A DNA stretch of 64,000 nt, from positions 1 to 64,000 of the forward strand of contig NOWV01000137.1 in the NCBI GenBank assembly GCA_003344405.1, written 5' to 3'. Shown piece after piece: positions 1 to 12,400 of the stretch. Origin of the DNA: Trichoplax sp. H2. Taxonomy: Eukaryota; Placozoa; Uniplacotomia; Trichoplacea. The notes below the pieces were generated by a model. It saw only the letters and a list, made by a program, of their open reading frames with translations, was not told where the DNA came from and made no database searches. Position 1 is the stretch's first letter. Each line of letters starts with the position of its first letter. The position numbers were made by a program, and so were the translations under genes.

Positions 1-163
1 TAACCCTAACCCTAACCCTAACCCTAACCCTAACCCTAACCCTAACCCTAACCCTAACCCTAACCCTAACCCTAACCCTAACCCTAACCCTAACCCTAAC
101 CCTAACCCTAACCCTAACCCTAACCCTAACCCTAACCCTAACCCTAACCCTAACCCTAACCCC
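1..163. repeat. Telomere, (CCCTAA)n
   Basis: About 27 uninterrupted copies of the hexamer CCCTAA run from base 1 to about 163 and end at CCCCATTTAG. This is the C-rich strand of the TTAGGG telomere used by most animals, read inward from the left chromosome end. I see no degenerate units inside the array, so it looks like a true terminal array rather than an internal relic. Its real length cannot be judged because the window starts inside it. Confidence 0.98.
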
Positions 164-1775
164 ATTTAGCACGGATTTCATATCTAATATCCATTACTGA
201 AAAGGTATCTAAAAAATAATTGAGTGTATATCTAGAGAAATTAAGGATTGTATTACTAATTATCCGTTCGATATCGATTCAGGATTTAACCTTTATTAAC
301 ACCATTGATGATACCGATAATTCTAAATTAAGTAACTGTAATTACAATTTTAGCTGTTTAATGCTCCTTAATTAAAAAATGATATTAAAGATTTTATCAT
401 TCATAAAAAATGAGTAGTTTGGATACATCTGTAAATCGAATGCAGAAGGTAGTCTCTACAAATTAGATGTCATTTAACCCTAACCATAAACGGCAATACA
501 AGTAGATACAACAGTGAATTAGATTCTCAATAGGGATTATATTGTTTTCTACGATTATTATTTTATCACTGATCATATTTATTGTGGTATATTTCATAAA
601 GTAAATGTGGATTTTGATCTAAAGTAGTCATATGCTTAATGAAATGAATACAAATCTATACTTGGATTGTTTCTCAATTAAACTTTTGTATTTATGAAAC
701 TGATACAACATACGTATCTTACTATAATATTAAGTAATGAAATGATATCGGTACTGAGCCAATGTTATTGTTTAACATAATTTTCTCTGTTTATGGGTAT
801 GTAATGATATTACATATAGATGTCGATTAAATCCAAGATTGTCTAGTGCTAATATAAATGAACCGGAAAAAAATTGAAATAATCACCACAACATCGGCCA
901 ACGGTTCTACGATGATATGAGGTTCTGCAAATTAGCAGCTAGCTGCTATATCATTAAGTTAGATTATGGCACAGATTTTTTTTGAAGTATTAGTTCCATC
1001 TTGAAAGTTCTTTATGAACATACGAACAAAGTCTGCAGTCTTCAACAGATCTGAAACTAGAATCGCCATCTTGAATAGCTTGCGTAAGTCTTACATTTTT
1101 ATGAGCGCAAAATAGTAAGTACTGATGAAGGTCAAGGACCAATTTTAATTATAGAGATTTGCTTAATCTGTTCTGGCGCCTCATAAATTATCTGTCGATT
1201 CTTATTTATTCAGCAAATTAATACACTGCAGATATACGATGTAAGTAACATTACAAATTTTCTGATGCCCAACACTATCTTAATTCTAAAAACAAAATTT
1301 TATTAGCAACTTTATACGATCTTAGATAATTAGCAAACATAGTTAAAAACAACTTATGAAACGTTTATCATGCTCAGATAGCAATCATCGTATTTATTCC
1401 TGAATGCCCTCAAATTTGTTACTGATCTACTGCTGATATAATCTAAAAGTACGCATAGTTTCTGTTACTTATGCTCAATGAAGCATGAGTCAAGTCGTTT
1501 AGACCCTTAAATATTCAACTAAGTCAAAATTTTAGGATAAAAGACAAGTCGAAAATTAGTTTTATGAAATTACTACCAATTACAGCTAGAATACAGTTAG
1601 CTAAGTGTCAAAGTCCGATTAGGTCTCCTGTCTTTAAAATCTAAATTTCTGATACCTTCTGCAATTATATAAAGTCATAGTAAAAATTATGAAAGATTGT
1701 TACGAAAAACTGCAACTTTGAAAACATTCCATGCGACGCTTTCCGTCCATCAGGATCTCGCTAGATCCAAAAAAT
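164..1775. other. Subtelomeric AT-rich spacer, no gene seen
   Basis: About 1.6 kb of AT-rich sequence lies between the telomere and the 3' end of the kinesin-like gene. I see no satellite, transposon end or supported coding exon. The one notable feature is a two-unit telomere-like motif at 474-485. The short plus-strand open frame near 1697-1912 is antisense to the last exons of the minus-strand gene and to the sequence just past its stop, and was not called. Confidence 0.6.
474..485. repeat. Interstitial telomere-like motif (2 units)
   Basis: TTAACCCTAACC, in the same orientation as the terminal array, lies about 310 bases inside it. It is too short to be more than a trace of an older chromosome end, a fill-in event or chance. 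Confidence 0.5.
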
Positions 1776-4700
1776 TTATTTCTTGTCACCCTTCGCTTTT
1801 AGTTTCTCCATTTCTACATAATAAGGGATCCTCACTGAATAATCAATTTAAGATCATAAAGAAACGGTATTGGACGATTACCTTGCTGAAGCTTTTGATT
1901 CTCTTGCGCTAATTCAGAGTTTCTGGATGACAAATAAATAGCATCTTGTATTGATTCTTCAAGAAGTGATCTATAGGATTGGTCCATGGTGGCTTTTTGC
2001 TGTTCAAAAACGTCCCTGTAGTTTCGGAAGGTCTAACGTACAATTCAGAAGAAACCTTTAATATCATGGGTCTTAATATACGGGTATATTCTATGCAGAG
2101 AGAAGCAGTCCTACTTGAAATTGCTGAAGTTTTTGAATTTCGAATGCTTCCTTATGGCGTTTATAAACATTGTTGATATCGTCCTCCAATCTTGCCTTTT
2201 CCTGTTGCAATTTACTGATCTACAAATTTGTCAACAGTAATTTACGAGTAAGTTAGTTTAAGAATCAATGATAAGACATGTACTATAAAACAATATATAC
2301 CTTTAATGTGAGTATTGATCGTTCAGCCTTCATTTCTATTAGATCATTCTCTAGCTTTAGTATTTGTTGTTGCGAGTACTCGATTCCTTCTGCCATTTTT
2401 AACTACAGTCAGAGTATAAATAGCTATTAGATTTACACGTGATGTTAGTTTTTGCCCAAACATGACAGTTTTACCTGTACTTCAGCTTTTTCCTGCTGAA
2501 TTTCAACTTTCATTCTTTCTAATTCTTCTTCAATTATTGCATCATCTTCCTTTTCTCGCTTTTTTCTTTCCTCTGCCTAGTATTTGTATTGTTTAACTCA
2601 TGTTATAAAGTAAGTAGACAATGAAACTGTTACTGCTGTACCTCTATGACTTGCTGTATTTCTAAATTGCCGCGGGAAGCACTGTATTGCATTTTAGCAT
2701 CCTTAAGTATAAATTATTAGTTTATTAATAACACTAACAGTTGACAGATTATTAAACTATATGGCTACCATTTTTCCTTTTTTCATTTTCTCTTGATTTT
2801 CTCTTAACCTTTTCTTGACATCTTTCAGGATTTCATTTTCGTGCTTCAATTTCTCTTTAACTTCATTAATTGCATTAACATATTGTTTGGTTTCTTCTTC
2901 TGATCGTTTATCTGAGTAGATTCATTAATATGAATTACATTAAATGGATTTAAAACATCAAGCATTTTCATATATAATAGGTTTGGATTAATAAAACAGA
3001 AACTGTACTTGATTCTCCAAGCTTTGAATATTCAGATATTCGATTTTGCAAGTCGTCTTTCATTTCATCGACAACACGCCTCTTTTCTTTGTATTCCAGA
3101 GAGAGCTATGCGTAGATTTATAGCAGATTAGTTAATTCAGTTCAATTTAATATTTCTTATTAGATTTTCTTGACGTATAACAAATAATCTTACTGAGTCC
3201 TTTTCTTGCTGCAAGGTAACCAATTTTTCTTTTACTTCTCGGGTATCTTTCTTGTGGATATCAAAAACCCATTCTATCATACCCTATTGGCGATACAATT
3301 GTTGTAATTTCAACATAAAACTATCATCAACATTGACTTAATCAAAATATTTGATTATTCGAACTGAAAATAACTTAATGTACCATTGCGCTTATGTATA
3401 CGTTACATAGCAGCTACCATCTCTAAATTTAACCACAGTACTCGTATACTAATATCACTTTTAGAGAAATGCTTTGATATCTCTAACCTTTTCAGCAAGA
3501 TTGCGACGTCGTTCTTCTTCGTAAATATCAGAGTAGCGTTCCTTCTCGTACCAGGTTTGTCTCTTTGCAACATTAAGGTCTTTAATCATATCCTGTTTTA
3601 AAATTTTGTTGGCATTGTAGGAAAATTTACTAGGTGCAGATCAAATCAGTCATTATAATCTAAATTGACCTCTAGCCTCTGGATGTCTTCCTTATTTTGC
3701 ACCGCTGCTTCTGGACTAGTTGAAGCAGTGGCTAATTTCTCTCTAAGTCTGTTTATCTCATCCCTAAGCTCTCTAATAACTCGCATATTGTCATCCTAGA
3801 TGCATAAACAAAATTGGAACCCGTTAAAATGCGTTAATGCTATGCATGTCAAGAAAGACAAAGCCAATAAAAAAATCTGAATGTTTTCAACATTTTAAGC
3901 TTATAATATTAATAACCTCTGTTTGCTTAATAGTGTTCTTAATGCTTCGAATAGACTGAGTAAAGTCCAACGTATTTAGCGTTTCCTGATATTTTTCACC
4001 TATAAATTGTTATTGGATTAACACTATGCTACATGATCCTACTTTTTGCTAAGTACCAACTTCGAAGCTATCTACTCGCAGCGAAATGCTATTTCAAGAG
4101 CCTTCTACCTGATGAAGAAACTGTTCCTATGAATACTGTACAGCTGTTACCGCCAAAAGCATCCTAATTGCACATTAGCGAGAAATAAGCAGAATAATAT
4201 AATCATATAACCATTCTTTAAAGAAAAGCATATACAATAGCAAATTGTAACCTGTAGTATTCGAGTGATTTTACTCTCTCTATATGGTATAACTGTTCGT
4301 TTCTTAGAATTTACGAGGTCTTGTACGACTTTATGAAGAGTGTTGACCCTAAATGAATGGTAGAGTTACTTAAGCATTTATATGTTCCCTAAATGAGAAT
4401 GAATATCTAGGGGCTGACAAAATAAATAATGGTTACACTATATATTCTGGCAATTACTAGCTTTTGAATGCCATAGAAGGGATATTCATTTCATGAGCAT
4501 TTGTCGAATACTTACCCTTTATTTGTCAGTTCATATCCTGATCCTTGACTATCCTTCTTCCGTGGTGGAGCTGCATATCATTTTTATTAAGTTATGAATA
4601 ATTGAATTTTTGAAAGCTTGAATAACAGTAACTAATTTTACCCAACCAATCTACATTACCAATAACCTCTAATTAATTTTCAGTTTACCTGTTATGCTGG

Positions 4701-6177
4701 CAATCACAATTTTGCTACGTAACCCGAGATCACCAGCATTTTCTTGTTGCTGTTCAATGGTTATGGTATATACATCGTCAGTTCTGCAATGATCGCATTG
4801 TTAGCCAAGTAGTTTGAAATATACGAGTATGAGCAAAATTCTTAATAAATTTAAAGTAATCAATTAATTTTAATTAACCGTACTTTCTTGCTGCACCACC
4901 ACCTTTCTGGTCTTTCAACAGCTTTTTAACGCGACTACCTTGCTCATATAATTTCGTACAATCTTCGCTTGAGCGTACAACAATTTCAGAAAGACCATCT
5001 ATGTATCTGTGTAAAAGATATTAATGACGCTAATTTTACTTCAAATTCAAAAATAAAACTAAGTGTCGACAAAAAATATTTTAAACGTCTTCCTTACAAG
5101 CCTAACTGCGGATGTTGTCTAATTTTCATTTCGTTTGAATGAGGATTTAGCAAATCTTGCATTTCTTCATCTCTAACCTATTCGATTTCTAACTGTTAGT
5201 TATATAAGTACAATATATAATTTTAAATCGAAATTAGCGTAGAAAGACCTCGAGAAATGAAGCAGTTGTAAGACAGCGTTTTCCAGATGATTGTAATCCT
5301 TTGAAAATGGCCTGTGATAGCTGGAATGAATTATAATTATAACACACTTGAAACATAAATCTGGTGCAAAACATCGATAACAACTATGCATCTATACATT
5401 AATTAATTCAATAAAGTTGCTAAATTTAGATACTAGTAAGAAAGATCTTCCTACCAGAGGTACAATTCCAACTTGGTCTTCATTTCCTGACAAAGTATGG
5501 GTTTTACCAGTACCAGCCTTAGCAAAGTAGTTAACGATATCTTTAGCACGATAGATAGTGTACTACAATTAAGAAATATTTACAAAGTACCTGTCCGTAA
5601 GTAACAATTGTTAAGTTCTTTCCAGATAGTGCTTTTTTAATTAGCGGCTCAACAGCATCATGGTATATGCTATCCTAATATTAATGAAACATTATTAGAC
5701 GTTATTTTTTTATTTCACATCCAAAATAACACCATTGCATAAATGACATCCAGTTTGCATACAGTTTTTGCGTCTGATGAGAAGCTGTAGTCGAAAGCAA
5801 AAGTTTGTTCCTGAAAGACAACAGCAGTAATAAAACGTTTTAGTAATAGTTAGGCAGGCGTTCATCTTTTACTATTTCGCATTAAATCAAAGTACTTAAT
5901 ATTTTCCTAAAGTTTTCATGAAATTTGATGCAATTACTGTTTACATGTACCTTGGTATCATTTCCAGAAGGATTAGGATTATGAATAATAACTTTTTCGT
6001 TGTGCATTTTAATGATTTTGGTTGCTCCTTGACCAGATTCAGAAGCTGTAATATCATTAACAGCATAGGCAAGTTCAGTTAGAGGAATAGAATTACAGAA
6101 AAACAAACAGAACAACATAAACCGATATTAAGCCTACCAGAGAAGGGACGACATCGGATAGAGGTTATTATATTCAT
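1776..6177 (-). CDS. Kinesin-3-like protein with degenerate motor and coiled-coil tail (multi-exon)
   Basis: The gene is read leftwards from an ATG at 6175-6177 to a TAA at 1776-1778. Exon 1 (6138-6177) encodes a kinesin N-terminal strand (TSIRCRPF) and joins in phase to 5951-6045. The exon at 5455-5517 completes the P-loop as GQ-AGTGKTHT. Later motor landmarks are DLLNP (about 5150), IPYRESKITRILQ (about 4270), GGNSCTVFIGTVSSS (about 4130) and the neck segment VIRELRDEINRLRE (about 3740). Oddly, the exons at 4884-5006 and 4689-4783 have no NxxSSRSH (switch I). Where DLAGSE (switch II) should be, the sequence reads IASITGAP. After the motor come Lys/Glu-rich coiled-coil exons to the C-terminus at 1776. 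The neck and the following block (WYEKERYSDIYEEERRRNL) resemble the KLP6/KIF28 branch from memory. No FHA or PH domain was recognised. Microtubule binding is possible, but ATP-driven movement is doubtful. Not every exon edge is fixed, so the span is more certain than the exon list. Confidence 0.8.
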
Positions 6178-6961
6178 AGATTCTTCCTAACAATGGTTAG
6201 ATCCGCAAATTGCGATAAAAATATTGAAAGATACGAGATTAATTTACTGCGCTAATTATCCTAACTTGCCATTATTTAGTGATTGAAATGAAATCAGTAA
6301 TGCTAAATCATAACACATAGTGATACAGTTGGCTTATAAAAGCATTTAAATTGACTATAAGCATAAACAATTATGAAGAGAATAACCTTGTTTGAATAGA
6401 TTAAACTGTATCTTGTTTTATAAAAGAGGAAGTACACGATATACTATATCTACTCCAATTGAACGAATAGATGAGTGAGTATGAACGTAATAAGTTAAGA
6501 AATTTTTAGCTTGTATAAAATCTCAATTTTAAGGAGCTAGATATTGCTATATCAACGGGGGAAATAAGAAACTGTGTTAAAATGATTTCACAGCGAAGTT
6601 TAGTTGCTTACATGCCGTATACACATGTACATGTCCAGTTAAATTAGTTATCATCGAGCATTCTATATCGAAATCGCATGCTTAGATAACATTTTTACTG
6701 TTAACTTGCTAAAATCGCATGTATAAATTTACTACAACAATCCTCACTAATATAGACCGAAAATCTGTCACTTACGGTACAGAACATAATAACTAGCAGG
6801 AATAACAAACAGAAATATATCACCATTAAGTGTTAACCAATATTATAAATTCTTTGACATTTGAAGCAACATGTAGTAAGGGAATTATTCATACCATGTT
6901 TGTGCCTCTGGTAATTTTCTTCCTGATTTGTGTATTTGTTATTCAAAAGTTCACCTTCGTG

Positions 6962-7019
6962 TCCCGTAGGCACTAGTTGCTAGTATTGATAGTCGAAGGT
7001 AGCAGTTATAACTACGGGA
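6962..7019. repeat. Inverted repeat (8 bp perfect stem)
   Basis: TCCCGTAG at 6962-6969 pairs perfectly with CTACGGGA at 7012-7019, with about 42 bases between. The loop contains a further small hairpin, ACTAG/CTAGT. It could be a structured RNA or a protein-binding palindrome, but no tRNA or snoRNA boxes were recognised. Low confidence that it is functional. Confidence 0.3.
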
Positions 7020-8153
7020 TTAAACAAAATGCTTTACAGTAAATTGTGGTCAAAGCTTTTACAGATCGAAACTTTTCAATAAAATTGTGAATAACAGCGA
7101 CTGGTCTCCAGTAGTAAAGCGATGTAAAGCTTGGACTTACACTTGGAAAGTGCATCTATTTTAAGTGATCTATCTCCAATTAATTAGCTATGGCACAGTA
7201 CACAGGTGGATACCGTTGCGGTATATGGTACCGTACAGTATTTCTCTTGCAGTATAACAGCGATATTAAAAGTGACTGATGATCAACACAGTGCAACTGG
7301 CTATTTCAGGGCCGTTACCAGCGCAACTGCATGATTAAAATAGCTAGCACTATGGTAATTAATAAAGACGGCATTAATGAAGGGAAAACTCCTTTTGCAG
7401 CAATAAGTACAAGAAAATTGCATACTGAAACATTTAGCTCGTTAGCTAGAAATAGCAGTACTGTATTGGTACTGTAGCATGTTATTTGAATTCTGTAAGA
7501 TGCCCCGTCCTTTTCTCGTATGACGCAGAACATGACTATTATGACGTCATAATCTCTATAGCAACGCTATTTCAACGCTGTGTAGAATGTAATTGGGCAT
7601 ACTTATGGCATCGTACTGAAACGGGACTCTCCATTGACCATTTTAGTATTCCCCAAATTTCCAACCGGAGATGTTTTAAAGTAATTATCGAGTCTTGCAG
7701 AAGTTTTAAGCAGAAGATCTCTGCAATCTTTATGTGAGATTGTAGTACAGTACAGTGCTGCACTATGCTATACCGGTGAGGAAACTTTATGTACTGTATA
7801 GTACAGGTATACAGTGTGAACGAAATCAGCTCTGATGATAAGCACTGCAGTAATACTGTGCATTGTGCAGCATTGTACCATGCCTGTATCGCGCCTGATC
7901 GCGCCGAAATATTAAAAAAAAAAATGATTTATTTATTTAACTGCCCGACTTGGCCAATTTATTTTATAATATAGTATAAACTACCATTCAGTTTCAACTT
8001 GCAACTAAGAAAGAGTATTACGCTGTCAGATTGTTTTACGCCTTATCACGCAGCCTAGTTCAGAATTTTGTATACAATCTACGCTCTGGCTCCGGCTAGA
8101 CGGATACAGATCTGTTTTCACATGCAGACTGCTGACCATTTAACGTGGAATTC

Positions 8154-8303
8154 AGTATACCGTACTGTACTTCCGTACAGTGTACAGTACAGTCCAGTAT
8201 TCCTTTGCTATAACCGTACTGTATTGTACAGTACACAGTGTACAGTACTGTACAAGTGTACTGTACAGCCTGAGTACAGCATACCGTACAGTACACGGCG
8301 CAA
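8154..8303. repeat. Dense GTACAGTAC/GTACTGTAC palindrome cluster
   Basis: About 150 bases are built largely from overlapping self-complementary words (GTACAGTAC, GTACTGTAC, TACAGTGTACAG). The stretch can fold on itself repeatedly and produces spurious open frames on both strands. Similar but thinner clusters lie at 7200-7260, 7735-7880, 22030-22170, 30640-30780, 30941-31036 and 48480-48690, nearly all of them between genes. Confidence 0.75.
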
Positions 8304-9471
8304 TCGCGCAAATGAATAATCCTGCGTTGTACATACTGTATACATACACTGTAGAGAAGTACATCAAGCTCGGGTAGATCTTTGGCGCTTCCTGGAAGGA
8401 CTGGTATTTCAACAGTTTGACCGATATTTTATCCTATTTGATCCTTCTACGTCTAACCCACTGGTCGCCCTGGCTGCAGTCAGATGGTAAGAAATAGACA
8501 TTATAAAGTACCGTGTCATTTCAGCCTCGATTTTCTCGATGGAGTTAATTTTGAATTAATCATACACGTCTGATCAACGGGTTAATTTCATGACAACAAG
8601 TGCATCAAACGCGTTCTTATATTGGCAGTGCATGATATACAAAATTGAGAGAAAATTCCCAAAGAAATCAATATCGCATAAGTTATCACTGGAAATTACT
8701 GTAATGTAGTGTACAGTCATATGTATCTTGAAATAAAGACTTGAAGATAATTGAGAAAACAAACATGTAATAAGACTCTTCTAGCTACCGAGCTACTGTT
8801 GCAACGTGGAGGCGGATTCGATGAAGTTGTTTGTGTCTATCAATCAGAATCGATAGACCTGTATTATAAGTAATATTAAGCACTATATACAGACGACACA
8901 GTTTACTAGACGACGTCCACAACATCAGCTAGACACTATCTTGGTATTCACCGTTACGGTCGTTATCTTGTGGCATCTACTTTACCGGAATAGATCCTGT
9001 CTGGAAGGACAGGCTATGTACCAACTACTGAGATAATTACAATCTGTAATAAGTCCAATAGTTACATTTTACAACGTACCTAGCGATTTTCAAAATCATT
9101 GTCAGCAATGACTTGTAAAGCATATGCACAGTAATTTCTTTATTAGAATCATCAAAACTTAAATATTTCACCATTATCTGTATGTGGTAGAAAATTACCA
9201 ATAGCTACTATTGCAGTAAATAAGACGTCATGATTTGACGATGTCGTTCATTAATTACGGTTATATTAATAGTATCAAAGCTTACCCTTATACTGCATCT
9301 GCTGAAGGTGGATAAATGAATGCATGACAGTCAAATAGTATTAAAAGCCGGTACTATCGATTGAATCGATCTTTTAAGTATAAATAAGGCGACCATAGGG
9401 AGTTAGAAAAATAGATATCTATATTCTATACTGTGACAATGTGCCGATGTCATTGGTGTTCTAGGTAAGAG

Positions 9472-12400
9472 ATGGCTTCCAACTTGAAATACAGCAGCTC
9501 TTCCGAACCGAGACCAAAGCATTTACGGGTGTCAAGAATAACAAATGATCGCACACTAGCTCAATCTGCGCCAAAGCCGTCAAGCAAGGTGAATGGCATA
9601 ATACTTTATCATATAGCATGGTTTATCCTGCACTATGCCGTTTTATATCAATTGGACAATTCTTAAATGACAAAGTGTTAAATTGCTGAGAAGCCCATGT
9701 TATTGATAGACGTGCATGCTATAATTCCTATTGTAGTAATTATAGTTAATCAAGCTGCTACTTTTAATCTTAATCAACTTCCCTATGTTGTTATAAAAAT
9801 TCGTCATATTTTACTTATACACGTACTTAATACTATACTAGAAGAATGCGACGACACCGTTAGCTACTATGCAAAGTGCTCCTTCGAATGAAAGGTAATT
9901 GAAAATTGATTTGACAGTCATAATAGGAAACGCAGACTACGAAGATCATATGTATTGATTGGCAGCTATAGTAATAACGATGCATAATTAATATGACAAT
10001 ATACGTTGCATACGTGTTGTAAATTTTTGCATATTTTAGCCATCGATTAAAAGATACCATCAATAGAAAAATTGCATTTGATGTTGATGAAGAAGAAATA
10101 GTGAGTTCAACGATATTTCTGTTTATTGCCCCTGTTGAATAAAAATTCCGTAATATGAAATCCTTAAAAATTGTTATTCCTTCTTTCTTTTATTGCAGAA
10201 TTCGATGGAGAACGGAATAGATGATATCGAATCGTTTACTACGGAAAATCAAAGCGATATATCAGAAGCGGTTAGTTTGATGATAGTTATACTGTACGTT
10301 ATCTGCTATGAATACGTGTACTTTTAGCACTTCTTTCTTAGTTTTAAAATAACAAGACATCCACTAAATGTAATATAACTGCTCCTCTATACTGTAGATT
10401 GACTCTCAGATGGTTTATGAACGCCTGATGCAAGTGAGGGTAAGCTAACACTTTATTGTAGTAACTGTAATATTGTAGATTAATCTGAAATGTTTTACTC
10501 TGTGTGCAATAACAGAAATTTCTTAAGCAAGTTACGCAAAGATATAAAGAACTTCAAACTATAGAAGTTAATGATGATGGTAGAAAGGTATTTGTGACTT
10601 ATATCTAATACCATTTTCCATTTAATTCTAACAATTGACTTTGTGCTCATGAATACAGAATTTGTATGCACAGCAAAAAATCAGACTTGCTGGATTTATT
10701 AAGACATTAAAGGGACAGGAGCAAGGATATTTAGATCTGATGAGAAAAGTTATGGTAGGTATTTCATTGCAAATGAAACTACATGTGGTATATTTGCAAA
10801 TATTGTGTTAATAGTTTGATTTATCCTCTGAAACCGAACCCTAACTAGAATACTGAGAATGTAAGATCTGAGGCAGACACAGAAAGCAATCTTTCGGAAA
10901 CATTGCGATACGATGATCAAATTGAAACTAATAATCCAACGAATGACTTAGTAATTGATGACTCTAAATTGCTAACAATTTTACAGTTAGATTGTTTCTT
11001 TGCTTACTCGCTTAGATCTAAGTCGAATGCTCTATTGCAGGCGGATGCAACGGAAGATGCCGCAGAAGAGATGAATGCTTTACGAAATAAATATGCGATT
11101 ATGCAAAATATCCTTACGCAACAAAAGGAGGTAAATCGCTGGATATCAGAAGTAAATTATAAAATTTGGATTGATTAAAGGTTTAGTAAATTTTAGCATT
11201 GTCTACGGTTATTAGCTGAATGAACTTCGTAGTCGTCAGGCCGCTTTAGTTGCATTGCAACAGCGATCGCAAGACCGACAACACGATTTAAAGGTAATTG
11301 TAAAAGAGATCGTATTGCTATCCTATTCATGGCTTCAAGGTTGTTTTTAATACTAATTGAATGAACGTGTTTGCTCAGGATGCATCGAATGACCTATTTG
11401 CGGAGGCAGAACTACCAACAAAAATTGAAAATGTCAGATATGATTTACACTTATCATATTTAACATGAAACAAACTTACTGTCGCAACTCCTTTATTGCC
11501 GATTTAGGATGAAACGGATAAAAGTAGTGAACCTGAAAGCGCTAATAAACGACAAGCTGAACTTTTAAACAAGATGCTACTATTGAAACATCGGCAACAG
11601 CAGTTAGACGATCTAATAAATCAATATCGTAGCGAGAAACAGCAGATACTTCAAGGTTGTGTATTCCGTTGAATGGGGATAATGTTGATAACAGATAAAA
11701 ATTTAAATTAATGAAGAACTTGGTATAGTAAAGTTGGAGTAGCTCAGAATCAGTTTATAAAGTACTATAGTATGCACTACAGAAAAATGACGATAGTTAT
11801 TTGTTAAATTTATAAGTATCAGTAGGCGATTCGAAAAATGCCAGGAATATCGATAGCAATGAAAGGTATCTTCTGTAAAATTTTTCTTTCAATAATGACA
11901 TCGAACGTATTGTAACATATAAGTGTATTCCTGTTTTTAACAGCATTCAAGATACAGAAAGTATGGAAAAATTTGCTGACGTCAATGATGATCCGGAGTT
12001 ACTGCAAAAATTAAGGTTAAATTCAAGCATCCTTTATTTTGATTTTAATACTGAAAGCCTAGATCTTATTCAATTTCTAAAACATCTTATCTTAAATTAA
12101 TCAGATTATTGCAAGAATCACGATCGCGTGTCGCTCGTTTAAAGGAATTAATTCCTGAGGTTCGTCTAATGTTTTAGATATTTAGCTGAAATTTTACTCG
12201 GATATCTGATATAAGTCATCAAACATAAAATAGTCGTCAGAATCGATGGCATCATCACAGGTTGTAATAGATGATGAGGAAGAGAATGCCGGTAGCAGTT
12301 CGATAGACGACAGTCTAGCTATTTCAACGGAAGACCCTGAAATCCAAGAGAAATTAACGTAAGAACTATAGTAACTAGAACTTGTTTGCAATGCCTGAAA

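Larger units (their letters stand above)
6178..9471. other. Divergent intergenic region between kinesin-like gene and PCM1
   Basis: A 3.3 kb spacer separates the starts of two genes transcribed away from each other, so it should hold both promoters. It contains scattered TACTGTA/TACAGTA palindromes (7200-7260, 7735-7880), a dense cluster at 8154-8303 and a small inverted repeat at 6962-7019. I found no supported coding exon. The open frames here are short, and several arise from the palindromic cluster on both strands. Confidence 0.6.

Noticed and set aside
1697-2176. Two plus-strand open frames near the telomere
   Set aside because: They are antisense to the coiled-coil exons and adjoining 3' sequence of the minus-strand kinesin-like gene, which explain the openness.
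4568-4883. Possibility that the missing kinesin switch motifs are in unrecognised exons
   Set aside because: The introns here are about 100-120 bases, their flanking exons join in phase, and I see no SSRSH or DLAGSE-like codons in them; kept only as the refutation test for the finding.
8068-8412. Overlapping open frames on both strands rich in Tyr, Cys, Thr and Val
   Set aside because: They translate the palindromic GTACAGTAC cluster, which lacks stops in several frames by composition.
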